Source of the DNA: Pelagibacteraceae bacterium AG-325-C03
Lineage (GTDB): Bacteria; Pseudomonadota; Alphaproteobacteria; Pelagibacterales; Pelagibacteraceae
Length of the DNA stretch: 40,228 bases
Direction: 5' to 3'
NCBI GenBank assembly: GCA_003283025.1
Contig: QBYC01000006.1
Span: 1 to 40,228 of the forward strand
Below the pieces are notes generated by a model. That model saw nothing but the letters and a program-made list of their open reading frames with translations. It was not told where the DNA came from and did no database searches. Shown one piece after another: positions 9,049-18,595 of the stretch. Position numbers and translations under genes: made by a program. Within the stretch, counting starts at the first letter, position 1. Each line of letters opens with the position of its first letter.

Positions 9049-10607
9049 TATTCTAATTCGATTGTACTAGGAGGTTTTGAAGTTATATCATAAACTACTC
9101 TATTCACTCCTCTAACATTATTTATAATTTTATTAGATATACTATCTAAAAAGTTTTTTGGAAAACTAAAATAATCTGCTGTCATCCCATCTTCAGAAGT
9201 AACAGCTCTTAGCAAACAAATGTTTTCATAGGTTCTTGAGTCACCCATAACACCAACTGTTTTAACAGGTAATAGAGCTGCATAAGCTTGCCATATTTTA
9301 TCATAAAGATTGCTTTTAATTAATTCATTTATGAATATATAATCTGCTTCTTGAAGTATCCTTATTCTTTCACGTGTTATATTTCCTATAATTCTAATAC
9401 CAAGTCCAGGACCAGGAAAAGGATGTTTGTAATTAATACTTTTTACCAGGCCAAGTGAACTACCTAAAATTCTCACTTCATCTTTAAAAAATTCCTTTAG
9501 TGGTTCTATTATTCTTAAATTCATCTTTTTAGGTAATCCTCCTACATTATGATGTGATTTTATTTTTGAAGTTTTGCTACCTGTAGATGATTTACTTTCA
9601 ATGATGTCCGGATATAATGTTCCTTGAGCCAAATATTTAATATTTTTGTTTTTTTTAGACTCTTTTTCAAAAATTTGTACAAACAAATTTCCAATTATTT
9701 TTCTTTTCTTTTCAGGATTAGAAACATCTTTTAATTTTTTTAAAAAAAGTTTAGATGAGTCAATAAGTTTTACATTAAGTTTATATTTTTTTTTAAATAT
9801 ATTGTAAGTATATTTAAATTCATTTTTTCTCATTAAACCATTATTAACCATAATACAGATTAATCTTTTTTTAACTGCTTTATTTATCAATAATGCAACT
9901 ACACTACTATCGACTCCACCAGACAAAGCACAAATAACTTTATCTTTTTTTACTACATTTCTTATTACTTTTATTAACTTTTTTTTTTGATACTTTACAT
10001 TCCATCTTTTTTTCACTTTACAAATTAAAAATAAAAAATTTTTGAAAATTTGTTTTCCATTATCTGTATGTGTTACTTCAGGGTGAAATTGAACTCCATA
10101 AATTTTTTTTTTCGAATTTTCTATTATAGTAAGTTTTGAATTTTTGGTAGACGCTATAATTTTAAAATTATTAGGTAATTTTACTACTGCATCTTCATGG
10201 CTCATCCATACTGAAATTTTAGATTTTAAAAAATTCTTTATTAAAAGTGATTTTTTTTTTTTTATTAAAAAGGCTCTCCCAAACTCTCTTCTTTTTTTTG
10301 AAGGTTTAATTTTTCCACCTAAAATTTTTGATATCAATTGCAATCCATAACATATGCCTAAAATAGGAATTTTTTTGTTAAATATTTTTTTTGGAATAGT
10401 TTGAAATTTCTTTTCTGTGACAGTTGATGGTCCACCGGAAAGAATAATCCCTTTAATATTATGATAATCTTTATATTTAATTAATTCCCTGGGTGTAATT
10501 ACTTCAGAGTAGACACCAAGTTCTCTAATTCTTCTTGCAATTAATTTTGTTAATTGTGAACCAAAATCAATTATTAAAACGCTTTCTTTTTCATTTTGAA
10601 ATTGCAT
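9048..10607 (-). CDS. guaA: GMP synthase (glutamine-hydrolysing)
   Basis: Converts XMP to GMP. The 519 residues contain the class I glutaminase domain, with nucleophile Cys86 in GICYGLQ and His175/Glu177 in [11 protein letters not shown]. The ATP-pyrophosphatase domain has the SGGVDS loop at 229-234. The C-terminal dimerisation domain has [13 protein letters not shown] and ends with the expected [12 protein letters not shown]. Its partner guaB lies two genes upstream in the same run, so both steps from IMP to GMP sit in one transcription unit. The start ATG directly follows the stop of the small TPR gene. Confidence 0.97.
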   Translation of the reverse strand: MQFQNEKESVLIIDFGSQLTKLIARRIRELGVYSEVITPRELIKYKDYHNIKGIILSGGPSTVTEKKFQTIPKKIFNKKIPILGICYGLQLISKILGGKIKPSKKRREFGRAFLIKKKKSLLIKNFLKSKISVWMSHEDAVVKLPNNFKIIASTKNSKLTIIENSKKKIYGVQFHPEVTHTDNGKQIFKNFLFLICKVKKRWNVKYQKKKLIKVIRNVVKKDKVICALSGGVDSSVVALLINKAVKKRLICIMVNNGLMRKNEFKYTYNIFKKKYKLNVKLIDSSKLFLKKLKDVSNPEKKRKIIGNLFVQIFEKESKKNKNIKYLAQGTLYPDIIESKSSTGSKTSKIKSHHNVGGLPKKMNLRIIEPLKEFFKDEVRILGSSLGLVKSINYKHPFPGPGLGIRIIGNITRERIRILQEADYIFINELIKSNLYDKIWQAYAALLPVKTVGVMGDSRTYENICLLRAVTSEDGMTADYFSFPKNFLDSISNKIINNVRGVNRVVYDITSKPPSTIELE

Positions 10608-11030
10608 TTATTCTTTAGATAAATTTTCAATTTCAATTTTCAGTTTTTCGCTTTTGTTACAGAAATTATTGCAAATTGACATTAATTTTTTGTTTAATTT
10701 CTTACTTGTCTCAAAGTCTGATGCAATTAATTTAAGTTTTGCAAGATTATAAATTGCCTCTTCATTTTTTGGATTCAATAACATTACTGTATTTAAATTT
10801 TGTTCCTCTAATTCTTTTTTATCTTGTTTCTTAAATATTTTAGATAGGTATAAATATGATAACTCGCTCTTAGGATTAAAAAGTATGTCTTGTTCAAATT
10901 TAAATTTCGCATCTTGAAACTTGTTTTTATTAAAAAGATTAATTCCATCTTTAAGAAATTCTGATTTAGCAAATAATATATTTGGTAGAAACAATACAAT
11001 TAATAAAATGTTATAAATTTTTCTTATCAT
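10608..11030 (-). CDS. Small exported TPR protein
   Basis: A 140-residue protein of unknown function. It begins with a signal peptide (positive MIRK, hydrophobic core, probable cleavage after NILFA), so the mature form is probably periplasmic. The remainder reads as about three TPR-like helical pairs, for example FKFEQDILFNPKSELSYLYLSKIF, followed by AIYNLAKLKLIASDFETSKKL. Two cysteines lie close together near the C-terminus (CNNFC). It sits between guaB (four-base ATGA overlap) and guaA (adjacent), but nothing in its sequence links it to GMP synthesis. Confidence 0.7.
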   Translation of the reverse strand: MIRKIYNILLIVLFLPNILFAKSEFLKDGINLFNKNKFQDAKFKFEQDILFNPKSELSYLYLSKIFKKQDKKELEEQNLNTVMLLNPKNEEAIYNLAKLKLIASDFETSKKLNKKLMSICNNFCNKSEKLKIEIENLSKE

Positions 11031-12106
11031 AATTTAAAATTTATAGTTTTTTGCGTCATTTCTACGCTGTGAACCATGCTTTCATAAAAACCGGCTTTTG
11101 TAATTTTTATAAATTTTGCTTTTTTATTAATTTCTCCCAAATTTTTTGCTCCGATATATCCCATTGAAGATCTCAATCCACCTTGTAATTGATATATTAT
11201 TTTTGATAGTTCTCCTTTATATTCTACCCTTCCTTCTACACCCTCTGGCACAAATTTTGACTTATCCTTAAAATTTGTTTGAAAATATCTGTTTGCCGAT
11301 CCTGCTGACATTGCTCCTATTGAGCCCATTCCTCGATATTGTTTGTAAGTTTTTCCTCTAATTTTATACTTTTTCCCCGGACTTTCTTCAGTTCCAGCAA
11401 ATATTGAGCCCATCATAATAGCATTGGCTCCAGCAGCTAAAGCTTTTGCAATATCTCCGGAAAATTTTATACCTCCATCAGAAATAATTTTAACCTTTTT
11501 ATTAATTAATGTTTTTTTTACTTCCATTATTGCAGATATTTGAGGAACACCTATTCCTGATACCATTCTTGTTGTACAAATAGACCCTGGTCCAATTCCA
11601 ACTTTTATAATATCTGCTCCAGAATTATACAATTTTTTTGCAGCATCTCCAGTCGCAATATTTCCAACACAAACTGGAACATTTTTTATATTCTTTTTTA
11701 TTTTTTCTAAGATATTTAAAACTTTTTTGCTATGTCCATGAGCTGTATCTATTACAATTAAATCAACCCCATTCTGCGAAAGTGACCTTGCTCTATCTAA
11801 ATCTTCTTGATTAGTTCCTATTGCTGCTCCTACATATAATTTTTTACTTTTTACTTTTTTTACTTCTAATGATTGATTTTTAATATCTAAATTTCTATGT
11901 ATTATCCCCATTCCGCCCTCTTTAGCTATGCCAATAGCCATTTTTGACTCTGTTACAGTATCCATTGCAGATGTTAAAAAAGGAACTTTTAAAGATATTT
12001 TTTTTGTTAATTGTAAATTGATGTCAGTATCTGCTGGGAGCACTGAGGAATACTTTGGGAGTAACAAAACGTCGTCAAAGGTAAGAGATTCTTTTATTGT
12101 TTCCAT
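11027..12106 (-). CDS. guaB: IMP dehydrogenase lacking the CBS (Bateman) domain
   Basis: Oxidises IMP to XMP with NAD, the rate-limiting step to GMP. Only 359 residues instead of ~485-490. The TIM barrel is complete: [13 protein letters not shown] at the N-terminus, [12 protein letters not shown] with catalytic Cys177, the [21 protein letters not shown] phosphate-binding loop and the flap with [11 protein letters not shown]. After [18 protein letters not shown] (residues 70-87) it goes directly to [10 protein letters not shown], exactly where other bacteria insert two CBS motifs of about 120-130 residues. The catalytic Cys is about 128 residues earlier than E. coli Cys305, so the size deficit is fully explained. 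The frame is intact and the barrel conserved, so I read this as a functional enzyme without nucleotide-sensing regulation. Confidence 0.95.
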   Translation of the reverse strand: METIKESLTFDDVLLLPKYSSVLPADTDINLQLTKKISLKVPFLTSAMDTVTESKMAIGIAKEGGMGIIHRNLDIKNQSLEVKKVKSKKLYVGAAIGTNQEDLDRARSLSQNGVDLIVIDTAHGHSKKVLNILEKIKKNIKNVPVCVGNIATGDAAKKLYNSGADIIKVGIGPGSICTTRMVSGIGVPQISAIMEVKKTLINKKVKIISDGGIKFSGDIAKALAAGANAIMMGSIFAGTEESPGKKYKIRGKTYKQYRGMGSIGAMSAGSANRYFQTNFKDKSKFVPEGVEGRVEYKGELSKIIYQLQGGLRSSMGYIGAKNLGEINKKAKFIKITKAGFYESMVHSVEMTQKTINFKL

Positions 12107-12132
12107 ATTAACTTATATACAATTATAAAATT

Positions 12133-12759
12133 TTATAAAGTCCTTAAAAATTCACAATGTATATAAGTTTCTTTAGACTCTTTTCTACTAGAGTTTGGCT
12201 TAAAAAAGTTTACTTTTTCAAATAAAGATTTTGCTAGCTTTTTTACCTCTAAAAAGTCTTCTCCCATAAAAAGCTTTGATATTAAAACACCCCTAGTTTT
12301 AAGGATTTTTTTTGAAAAATTTATCACTTCAATGCATAAATTATTGGTTCTAATCGAATCTAATGATTTATTTCCAGTAGTATTAGAGGCCATATCTGAG
12401 ACAATTACATCTAAATTTGAGTTGAAATACTTAAGTACTTCATTCTTGACCCCTTCTTCAAAAAAATCACCCTTAACGAAATTGACATTTTTTATAGGCT
12501 CTATTTGTTTGATATCTATAGCAAGTATTTTTCCAGACTTTATTATTTTAGCTGCCACTTGAGACCATCCTCCAGGAAAGGCTCCTAAATCCAATAAATT
12601 TGTATTTTTATTAATAAATTTAAATTTTTTATTTATTTCAATTAATTTAAACGAGGCTCTTGATCTATAACCTAAAGTTTTAGATTTTTTGAAATATTGA
12701 TCTCTATGTTGCTTTATTTTCCAAGAATTACTTTTTTTAGTTTTCTTAGATTTTTTCAT
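12133..12759 (-). CDS. rlmE: 23S rRNA 2'-O-ribose methyltransferase RlmE (FtsJ/RrmJ)
   Basis: SAM-dependent enzyme that methylates U2552 of 23S rRNA during late 50S assembly. The 208 residues match the family length. It shows YRSRASFKLIEI (catalytic Lys), the SAM site LLDLGAFPGGWSQVA, VSDMASNTTG (catalytic Asp), LISKLFMGED (catalytic Lys) and ETYIHCEFL (catalytic Glu), so the K-D-K-E tetrad is complete. The N-terminus is a basic tail. The start overlaps the pssA stop by one base (TAATG). Confidence 0.94.
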   Translation of the reverse strand: MKKSKKTKKSNSWKIKQHRDQYFKKSKTLGYRSRASFKLIEINKKFKFINKNTNLLDLGAFPGGWSQVAAKIIKSGKILAIDIKQIEPIKNVNFVKGDFFEEGVKNEVLKYFNSNLDVIVSDMASNTTGNKSLDSIRTNNLCIEVINFSKKILKTRGVLISKLFMGEDFLEVKKLAKSLFEKVNFFKPNSSRKESKETYIHCEFLRTL

Positions 12760-13553
12760 TACAAAATATCTTCATGGCTATCCTCAGATATTTTCTCTAA
12801 ATTTTTTTTATTTTGTTTGCTATATATTATTATACTTATTGGTAAAGACATTAAATAAACTATACCAAAAATTAAAAGTGTTTCATGTGTATAAAATAGT
12901 AGTGAAATAAAAACTAATCCGATACCTAATAGTAAAAAAACTGTACCCTTAGGAGATATGGATATTTTTTTTAAAGCTAAAGTCGGAATTTTGCTCACTA
13001 ATAAAATTGCAATTAATAGCGTTAAATATGGTGTTAAATCTTTAATGTTTAATCCAAAGTCTAGATTTGTAAGTTCATAGATTAATGGCATCAAAATTAA
13101 TATTCCACCAGCTGGGGAGGGTATACCTTCAAAAAAATTATTTTTCCATTCTTGTGCTACTTCTATTTTAGTCAAATTAAATCTAGCTAATCTTAATACG
13201 CAACATACTGAATAAATAAGAGTTATTGCCCATCCTAAATTACCATAATTATTTAATTCCCAAAAATATAGAATAAAAACTGGAGCAATACCAAAACTTA
13301 CAAAATCTGTTAAAGAGTCAAGTTCTTTACCAAATTCTGATGTTCCCTTAATTAATCTAGCTATTCTTCCATCTAGAGCATCTAAAATTGCTGCAAATAG
13401 AATTAATGTTACTGCTAAATTATAATTACCGTCGATTGAAAATTTTATGGAACTGATACCTAAACAAACTCCAGCTAAAGTTAAAATATTTGGAAGCAAA
13501 TATCTTGTCTTCTTGGATGAAACTAAATTAAATTTTTTATTTTTTTCAATCAT
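12759..13553 (-). CDS. pssA: CDP-diacylglycerol-serine O-phosphatidyltransferase
   Basis: Makes phosphatidylserine from CDP-diacylglycerol and serine in the inner membrane. The CDP-alcohol phosphatidyltransferase signature D-x2-DG-x2-AR-x8-G-x3-D-x3-D is complete: Asp58, Asp61-Gly62, Ala65-Arg66, Gly75, Asp79 and Asp83. The signature is surrounded by about seven hydrophobic helices in 264 residues. It overlaps psd by four bases (ATGA), and psd performs the next step, giving phosphatidylethanolamine. Regulation is probably shared with psd. Confidence 0.95.
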   Translation of the reverse strand: MIEKNKKFNLVSSKKTRYLLPNILTLAGVCLGISSIKFSIDGNYNLAVTLILFAAILDALDGRIARLIKGTSEFGKELDSLTDFVSFGIAPVFILYFWELNNYGNLGWAITLIYSVCCVLRLARFNLTKIEVAQEWKNNFFEGIPSPAGGILILMPLIYELTNLDFGLNIKDLTPYLTLLIAILLVSKIPTLALKKISISPKGTVFLLLGIGLVFISLLFYTHETLLIFGIVYLMSLPISIIIYSKQNKKNLEKISEDSHEDIL

Positions 13554-14197
13554 TTGGATGCCAATAGGCTTTCACCTGCTACAACGTTTTGACCGAGTTT
13601 TGCCAATACTTTTTTATTTTTGAAATAAATATCAACTCTACTTCCGAATCTAATCATTCCTATTCTTTCACCTTGCTTTAATTGTTGACCCTGCTCAACT
13701 TCGCAAACAATTCTCCTTGCAATAAGTCCAGCGATTTGGCAAATTATAATTTGTTCTCCATCATTTAACTTAATCTTAAAAAAATTTCTTTCATTTTCTT
13801 CGCTAGCTTTATCAAGAGATGCATTTAAAAATTTTCCTGGTTTATAAAAAATCTCTTCTATCGTTCCTGAAGACGGTATTCGATTTACGTGACAATTGAA
13901 TACATTCATAAATACACTTACTTTAGTAAATGATATATTTTCTAACTTTAATTCTTCGGGACCGCTTTTTTCTGAAATATCAGTAATCAAACCATCTGCA
14001 GGACTTACTAAAAAATTATCATCGCCAATTGAAAACCTTTCGGGATCTCTGAAAAAATAATAAACCCATATTGTTACTAAGATTAATATTGCGCCTAAAA
14101 ATCCTGAGAAAAATAAAACTATAAAAGTTAATAAAATAGAAATTGCTAAGAATTTATAACCCTCTTTATGAATCTTTGGAAATATCGAATTAAACAT
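13550..14197 (-). CDS. psd: Phosphatidylserine decarboxylase, short type
   Basis: Decarboxylates phosphatidylserine to phosphatidylethanolamine. At 215 residues it is the short form common in alphaproteobacteria. It has two N-terminal hydrophobic helices (~15-48), VSPADG at 65-70, FMNVFNCHVNRIP (active-site His103) and FGSRVDIYF. The Gly185-Ser186 bond in that last segment is the self-cleavage site producing the pyruvoyl cofactor on the C-terminal chain. First gene of the nine-gene run that extends to 6437; its promoter must lie in the 64-base gap shared with icd. Confidence 0.95.
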   Translation of the reverse strand: MFNSIFPKIHKEGYKFLAISILLTFIVLFFSGFLGAILILVTIWVYYFFRDPERFSIGDDNFLVSPADGLITDISEKSGPEELKLENISFTKVSVFMNVFNCHVNRIPSSGTIEEIFYKPGKFLNASLDKASEENERNFFKIKLNDGEQIIICQIAGLIARRIVCEVEQGQQLKQGERIGMIRFGSRVDIYFKNKKVLAKLGQNVVAGESLLASK

Positions 14198-14207
14198 AAT
14201 TTTAAGT

Positions 14208-14235
14208 TTGCTAAATTTTTCTTAATATGTATAAA
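14208..14235 (+). promoter_or_regulatory. Likely sigma-70-type promoter of icd
   Basis: TTGCTA (14208-14213) and TATAAA (14230-14235) are separated by 16 bases and lie 26 bases before the icd start. The expected transcription start is near 14242. The gap is shared with the divergent psd gene. Confidence 0.45.
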
Positions 14236-14261
14236 AATCAAAGATTATCAATCAATATTTT

Positions 14262-15476
14262 ATGGCTAAAATAAAAGTTAAAAATCCAGTAGTCGAGTTA
14301 GATGGCGACGAAATGACAAGAATTATATGGTCATTTATCAAAGATAAACTCATTAAACCTTATCTTGATATAGATTTAAAATACTATGATTTAGGAATGG
14401 AAAGCCGAGATAAAACTGACGACCAAATTACTACAGATGCGGCTAATGCTATCAAGCAATATGGAGTAGGTGTTAAATGTGCCACTATTACACCTGATGA
14501 AGCTAGAGTTAAGGAATTTAAACTTAAAAAAATGTGGAGATCGCCAAATGGAACAATTCGAAACATATTAGGTGGTACTGTTTTTAGAGAACCAATAATT
14601 TGTAAGAATGTTCCAAAATTAGTTCCGGGATGGACACAGCCGATTGTAATCGGAAGACATGCTTTTGGAGATCAATATAGAGCTACTGACTTTTTAATTC
14701 CTGGAGAAGGAAATCTTGAGGTTAAATGGACTTCTAAAGATGGAAAAATTAAAAAAGAATTTAAAGTTTTTGATTTTCCTGGATCTGGTACTGCTTTGAC
14801 TATGTATAATTTGGATGATTCAATTAAGAATTTTGCAAGAGCATGTATGAATTATGGTCTTGAAAGAAAATGGCCAGTTTATTTATCAACTAAAAATACA
14901 ATCCTTAAGGTTTACGATGGTAGATTTAAGGATTTATTCCAAGATGTTTATGAAAAAGAATTTAAAGATAAATTTGAAAAAACTTCAATTACATATGAAC
15001 ATAGATTAATTGACGACATGGTTGCATGCGCTATGAAATGGAACGGAGGTTATGTTTGGGCTTGTAAAAACTATGACGGCGATGTTCAATCTGATACCGT
15101 AGCTCAAGGATTCGGCTCTTTAGGCTTAATGACTAGCGTATTGATGACACCAGATGGAAAAACTGTAGAGTCAGAGGCTGCTCATGGCACTGTAACAAGA
15201 CACTATAGAATTCATCAACAAGGAAATGAGACTTCCACTAATCCTATAGCATCAATATTTGCATGGACAAGAGGTTTAAATCATAGAGGAAAACTAGATA
15301 ATAATAACGAACTTGTTAAATTTGCTTCAACTTTAGAAAAAGTGTGTATCGAAACAGTTGAAAGTGGATTAATGACCAAAGATTTAGCAATTTTAATTGA
15401 AAAATCAGCTAAATATTTAACTACAAATCAGTTTCTAGAGTCGATAGATGGCAATTTACAAAAGAAACTTAATTAA
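14262..15476 (+). CDS. icd: Isocitrate dehydrogenase (NADP), eukaryote-like subtype
   Basis: TCA-cycle enzyme converting isocitrate to 2-oxoglutarate. The 404 residues match the homodimeric NADP enzyme of alphaproteobacteria and mitochondria rather than the E. coli type: [28 protein letters not shown], the substrate loop [21 protein letters not shown] and [22 protein letters not shown]. The C-terminal [23 protein letters not shown] is also present. Its last eight bases overlap the end of alaS on the other strand. Confidence 0.97.
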   Translation: MAKIKVKNPVVELDGDEMTRIIWSFIKDKLIKPYLDIDLKYYDLGMESRDKTDDQITTDAANAIKQYGVGVKCATITPDEARVKEFKLKKMWRSPNGTIRNILGGTVFREPIICKNVPKLVPGWTQPIVIGRHAFGDQYRATDFLIPGEGNLEVKWTSKDGKIKKEFKVFDFPGSGTALTMYNLDDSIKNFARACMNYGLERKWPVYLSTKNTILKVYDGRFKDLFQDVYEKEFKDKFEKTSITYEHRLIDDMVACAMKWNGGYVWACKNYDGDVQSDTVAQGFGSLGLMTSVLMTPDGKTVESEAAHGTVTRHYRIHQQGNETSTNPIASIFAWTRGLNHRGKLDNNNELVKFASTLEKVCIETVESGLMTKDLAILIEKSAKYLTTNQFLESIDGNLQKKLN

Positions 15477-18144
15477 TCTTTTTAACTATTGCCTTAAAAA
15501 CTTTCTCAATATTATCTTTATTCGCTCCTCCAGCTTGTGCAAAATCTTTCCTACCACCACCTCCTGTGCCTTCCAAAATTTCTGAACCAATTTTAACTAA
15601 ATTGACGGCATCATATTTTGAAATCAAATCTTGAGAAACTCCTACTGCTAAGCCAACCTTATTCTCAAATATAGAAATGCTAATTATAATTCCTGATTTA
15701 ATATCTTTTTTTCCTTGATCGATAATACTTCTAAGCTCCTTTGGTGGAAAATCTTTTAAAATTTGTTCTCTTATTATAATACTTCCAACTTTTTTATCTT
15801 TTATTTTATTTTTGTTTTTATCTTTCTTGGTATTTTCAATTTTTACTCTACTTAATTGTTTGTTTAAGTTCTTGAGATTGTCTGATAAATCAGCATTATG
15901 TTTATAATCTGGTTTTATGTTTAAATTTTGTAATTCATTTTTTATCAATTCTATTTCTTTTTTGAGATTTTTTTCTTTTAAAGATTGATCCTGTTTTTGA
16001 TTTCTTTCGTACTCTTCCAATTGTTTATCTCTTAACGCCTCTACTCTTCTCACCCCTGAAGCAATGGATGATTGGCTAACAATTTTAAATTTACCAACTT
16101 CTTTAGTGTTTTTAACGTGAGTTCCTCCGCATAATTCAGTTGAAAAAAAACCGTTATTTTCTTTTCCCATAAAAACTACTCTCACTTCTTTACCATATTT
16201 TTCACCAAATAATGCCAAAGCCCCCATATTAACTGCCTCTTTTGGAGTCATAATTCTTGTTTGGATATCAGACGAGCCTTCAACGATATCATTAACTATT
16301 TTGTTTATTTTGACAATTTCTTCTTTTTTAATTGGTTTATTGTGACTAAAGTCAAACCTTAATCTTTCTGGAGAAACCAATGACCCTTTTTGCATAACAT
16401 GCTTACCTAAAGTCCTTCTTAACGATTCGTGTAATAAATGTGTAGCAGAATGATTGGCTTTTGATTTATTTCTTTTTATATTGTCAATTTCCAAATTAAT
16501 ATTCTGCCCAACAGTCAATGATCCATTTTCAATTTTACCATAATGAACAAAGAGATCTCCCATTTTTTTTTGAGTATCATTTATTTTTATTTTACAATCT
16601 GAATTAAAAATATAGCCTTGGTCACCCACTTGACCGCCTGATTCTCCATAAAATGGAGTTTGATTTGAAATAATCTCAATTTCATCTCCAGAGCTTGCTG
16701 AATTAACAAATTTATCATTTTTTGAAATTTTAATTACTACACCCTCAGCTTTGTCAAATTCATAACCTAAAAATTCTGTAGGATTAAGATCTTCTCTTAT
16801 CTTAAACCATCTTTCCTCTACAGATTTATCTCCTGAACCTTTCCAATTAGCTCTTGCCAAAGCTTTACTTTTTGACATCTCCTTATCAAAACCTTTGCTG
16901 TCTACTTTGATATCTTTTGCTCTTAGAATATCAGCTGTTAGGTCAAATGGAAAACCGTATGTATCATAAAGCTTAAAAGCTATTTCACCTGGAAGAGTTT
17001 TGTTTTGAACTTTTTCTAAATTTTCGTCTAAAATTTTAATTCCTCTTTCAAGTAATGAAGAAAATTTTTCTTCTTCGTTCCTAAGTGTCTCAACTATTAA
17101 ATCTTTACTCGTATTTAGCTCTGGATAACTTTCTTTCATTTCATTTAATAAAACATTAAATAGCTTATAAAAAATTATATCGTTTCCTCCGAGTGTATGT
17201 GCGTGTCTCATACCACGTCTCATAATCCTTCGTAAAACATAACCTCTCCCTTCATTAGATGGTAAAATTCCTTCTGAAATTAAAAAACTACTTGCTCTCA
17301 AATGATCAGCTATAACTCTGTGACTTGCTATTGTTTTATTGTCTATTGGCGATTTTAAAAGTACTGAAGATGAATTCATTATTTTTTTAAAATGATCAAT
17401 ATTATAATTATCATGGGTGCCTTGAAGAACTGCAGTCATTCTCTCTAAGCCCATGCCTGTGTCGACTGACGGCTTAGGTAAATTTATCCTTTTATCTTTC
17501 GAAATCTGTTCAAATTGCATAAAAACTAAATTCCAAATTTCTATGAATCTATCACCATCCTCATCGATGCTTCCTGGAGGTCCGCCTTTTAATTTTTCAC
17601 CATGATCATAAAAAATTTCTGAGCAAGGCCCGCATGGGCCCGTATCACCCATTGACCAAAAGTTATCTGACGTGGCTATTCTAATAATCTTTTCATCTTT
17701 TAAGCCTGCTATTTTTTTCCATAATTTAAATGACTCTTCGTCTTCATGAAAAACTGTAACTGATAATTTATCTTTTGGTAAATTAAAATCTTTAGTGAGC
17801 AAAGTCCAAGCATGGAGAATTGCTTGTTCTTTAAAATAATCTCCAAAAGAAAAATTACCCAACATCTCAAAAAAAGTGTGATGACGTGGGGTGTATCCTA
17901 CGTTTTCTAAATCATTATGTTTTCCACCAGCTCTTACACATTTTTGAGATGTAGTAGCGGTTTTATATTGTCTCTTTTCTAAACCAGTAAATACATTTTT
18001 AAACTGAACCATTCCAGAATTGGTAAACATTAAAGTAGGGTCATTATTTGGAACTAAATTACTAGACTCAACAATCTGATGATTGTTTTTTTTAAAATAA
18101 TCTAAAAATTTTTTTCTTACATCTGTAAGTAAAATTTGGCCCAT
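15469..18144 (-). CDS. alaS: Alanyl-tRNA synthetase
   Basis: Charges tRNA-Ala and edits mischarged Ser and Gly. The 891 residues give full length. The class II core begins with [20 protein letters not shown] and includes the [21 protein letters not shown] segment. The editing domain has the metal motifs NHSATHLLH and ELCGGTHV. The C-terminal domain (from ~760) ends in the glycine-rich [15 protein letters not shown] typical of AlaS. A lysine-rich linker ([13 protein letters not shown]) precedes it. In many alphaproteobacteria recA, alaS and icd are neighbours; here DUF779 and aldehyde dehydrogenase genes separate recA from alaS. Confidence 0.97.
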   Translation of the reverse strand: MGQILLTDVRKKFLDYFKKNNHQIVESSNLVPNNDPTLMFTNSGMVQFKNVFTGLEKRQYKTATTSQKCVRAGGKHNDLENVGYTPRHHTFFEMLGNFSFGDYFKEQAILHAWTLLTKDFNLPKDKLSVTVFHEDEESFKLWKKIAGLKDEKIIRIATSDNFWSMGDTGPCGPCSEIFYDHGEKLKGGPPGSIDEDGDRFIEIWNLVFMQFEQISKDKRINLPKPSVDTGMGLERMTAVLQGTHDNYNIDHFKKIMNSSSVLLKSPIDNKTIASHRVIADHLRASSFLISEGILPSNEGRGYVLRRIMRRGMRHAHTLGGNDIIFYKLFNVLLNEMKESYPELNTSKDLIVETLRNEEEKFSSLLERGIKILDENLEKVQNKTLPGEIAFKLYDTYGFPFDLTADILRAKDIKVDSKGFDKEMSKSKALARANWKGSGDKSVEERWFKIREDLNPTEFLGYEFDKAEGVVIKISKNDKFVNSASSGDEIEIISNQTPFYGESGGQVGDQGYIFNSDCKIKINDTQKKMGDLFVHYGKIENGSLTVGQNINLEIDNIKRNKSKANHSATHLLHESLRRTLGKHVMQKGSLVSPERLRFDFSHNKPIKKEEIVKINKIVNDIVEGSSDIQTRIMTPKEAVNMGALALFGEKYGKEVRVVFMGKENNGFFSTELCGGTHVKNTKEVGKFKIVSQSSIASGVRRVEALRDKQLEEYERNQKQDQSLKEKNLKKEIELIKNELQNLNIKPDYKHNADLSDNLKNLNKQLSRVKIENTKKDKNKNKIKDKKVGSIIIREQILKDFPPKELRSIIDQGKKDIKSGIIISISIFENKVGLAVGVSQDLISKYDAVNLVKIGSEILEGTGGGGRKDFAQAGGANKDNIEKVFKAIVKKIN

Positions 18145-18187
18145 ATTTAATTAAATACAGATATTTGAAAGGTTGTCTATAAAGAGA

Positions 18188-18562
18188 TTAACCGGTTTTT
18201 TGCTTTTCGTTATCGACTACTAGGCATATTTCTGATTTTGTTAAGAACCTTTGTCCGGTCCCATTATCCAACGAAAACATTCCTCCAATACCCTTTACAG
18301 CATCTATGGTAAGGTCAGTATGTTTCCACTTTTCATATTGATCACCATTCATATAAAAAGGAACACCTCCAATTTCACCTAGTTTAATATCATTATCACC
18401 TAAAGGAAACTCACCCTCTTGAAAACACATAGGAGCACTGCCATCGCAACATCCTCCGGATTGATGAAACATTAATTTTTGACCATATTTCTCTTGGAGT
18501 TTAGATAATAGACTCAGTGCTGATTGAGTTGCAGATACTTTCATTTTTAATGTACGGCCCAT
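18188..18562 (-). CDS. DUF779 protein, partner of aldehyde dehydrogenase
   Basis: A member of the DUF779 family, recognised by the cysteine-rich HQSGGCCDGSAPMC and the later GGVPFYMNGDQYEKWKHT. Members commonly lie directly downstream of acetaldehyde/aldehyde dehydrogenase genes, as here. The biochemical role is unknown; the cysteine cluster suggests metal or thiol chemistry (inference). The open frame starts at ATG 18562 (124 residues), but that ATG lies within a perfect hairpin. A second ATG at 18544 gives MKVSATQSALSLL, which matches the usual family N-terminus better, so the true start may be 18544. Confidence 0.85.
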   Translation of the reverse strand: MGRTLKMKVSATQSALSLLSKLQEKYGQKLMFHQSGGCCDGSAPMCFQEGEFPLGDNDIKLGEIGGVPFYMNGDQYEKWKHTDLTIDAVKGIGGMFSLDNGTGQRFLTKSEICLVVDNEKQKTG

Positions 18563-18580
18563 GATTTAGAATCATGGGCC
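18556..18580 (-). other. Perfect 11-bp hairpin between aldehyde dehydrogenase and DUF779 genes
   Basis: GGCCCATGATT at 18556-18566 and AATCATGGGCC at 18570-18580 form a perfect stem with a three-base loop. It is unusually GC-rich for this DNA. No T run follows on either strand, so it is not a classical terminator. It overlaps the upstream of two possible ATG starts of the DUF779 gene. It could be an mRNA-processing or stability element that sets different expression of the two genes. Confidence 0.75.
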
Positions 18581-18595
18581 ATTATATATTATTGT

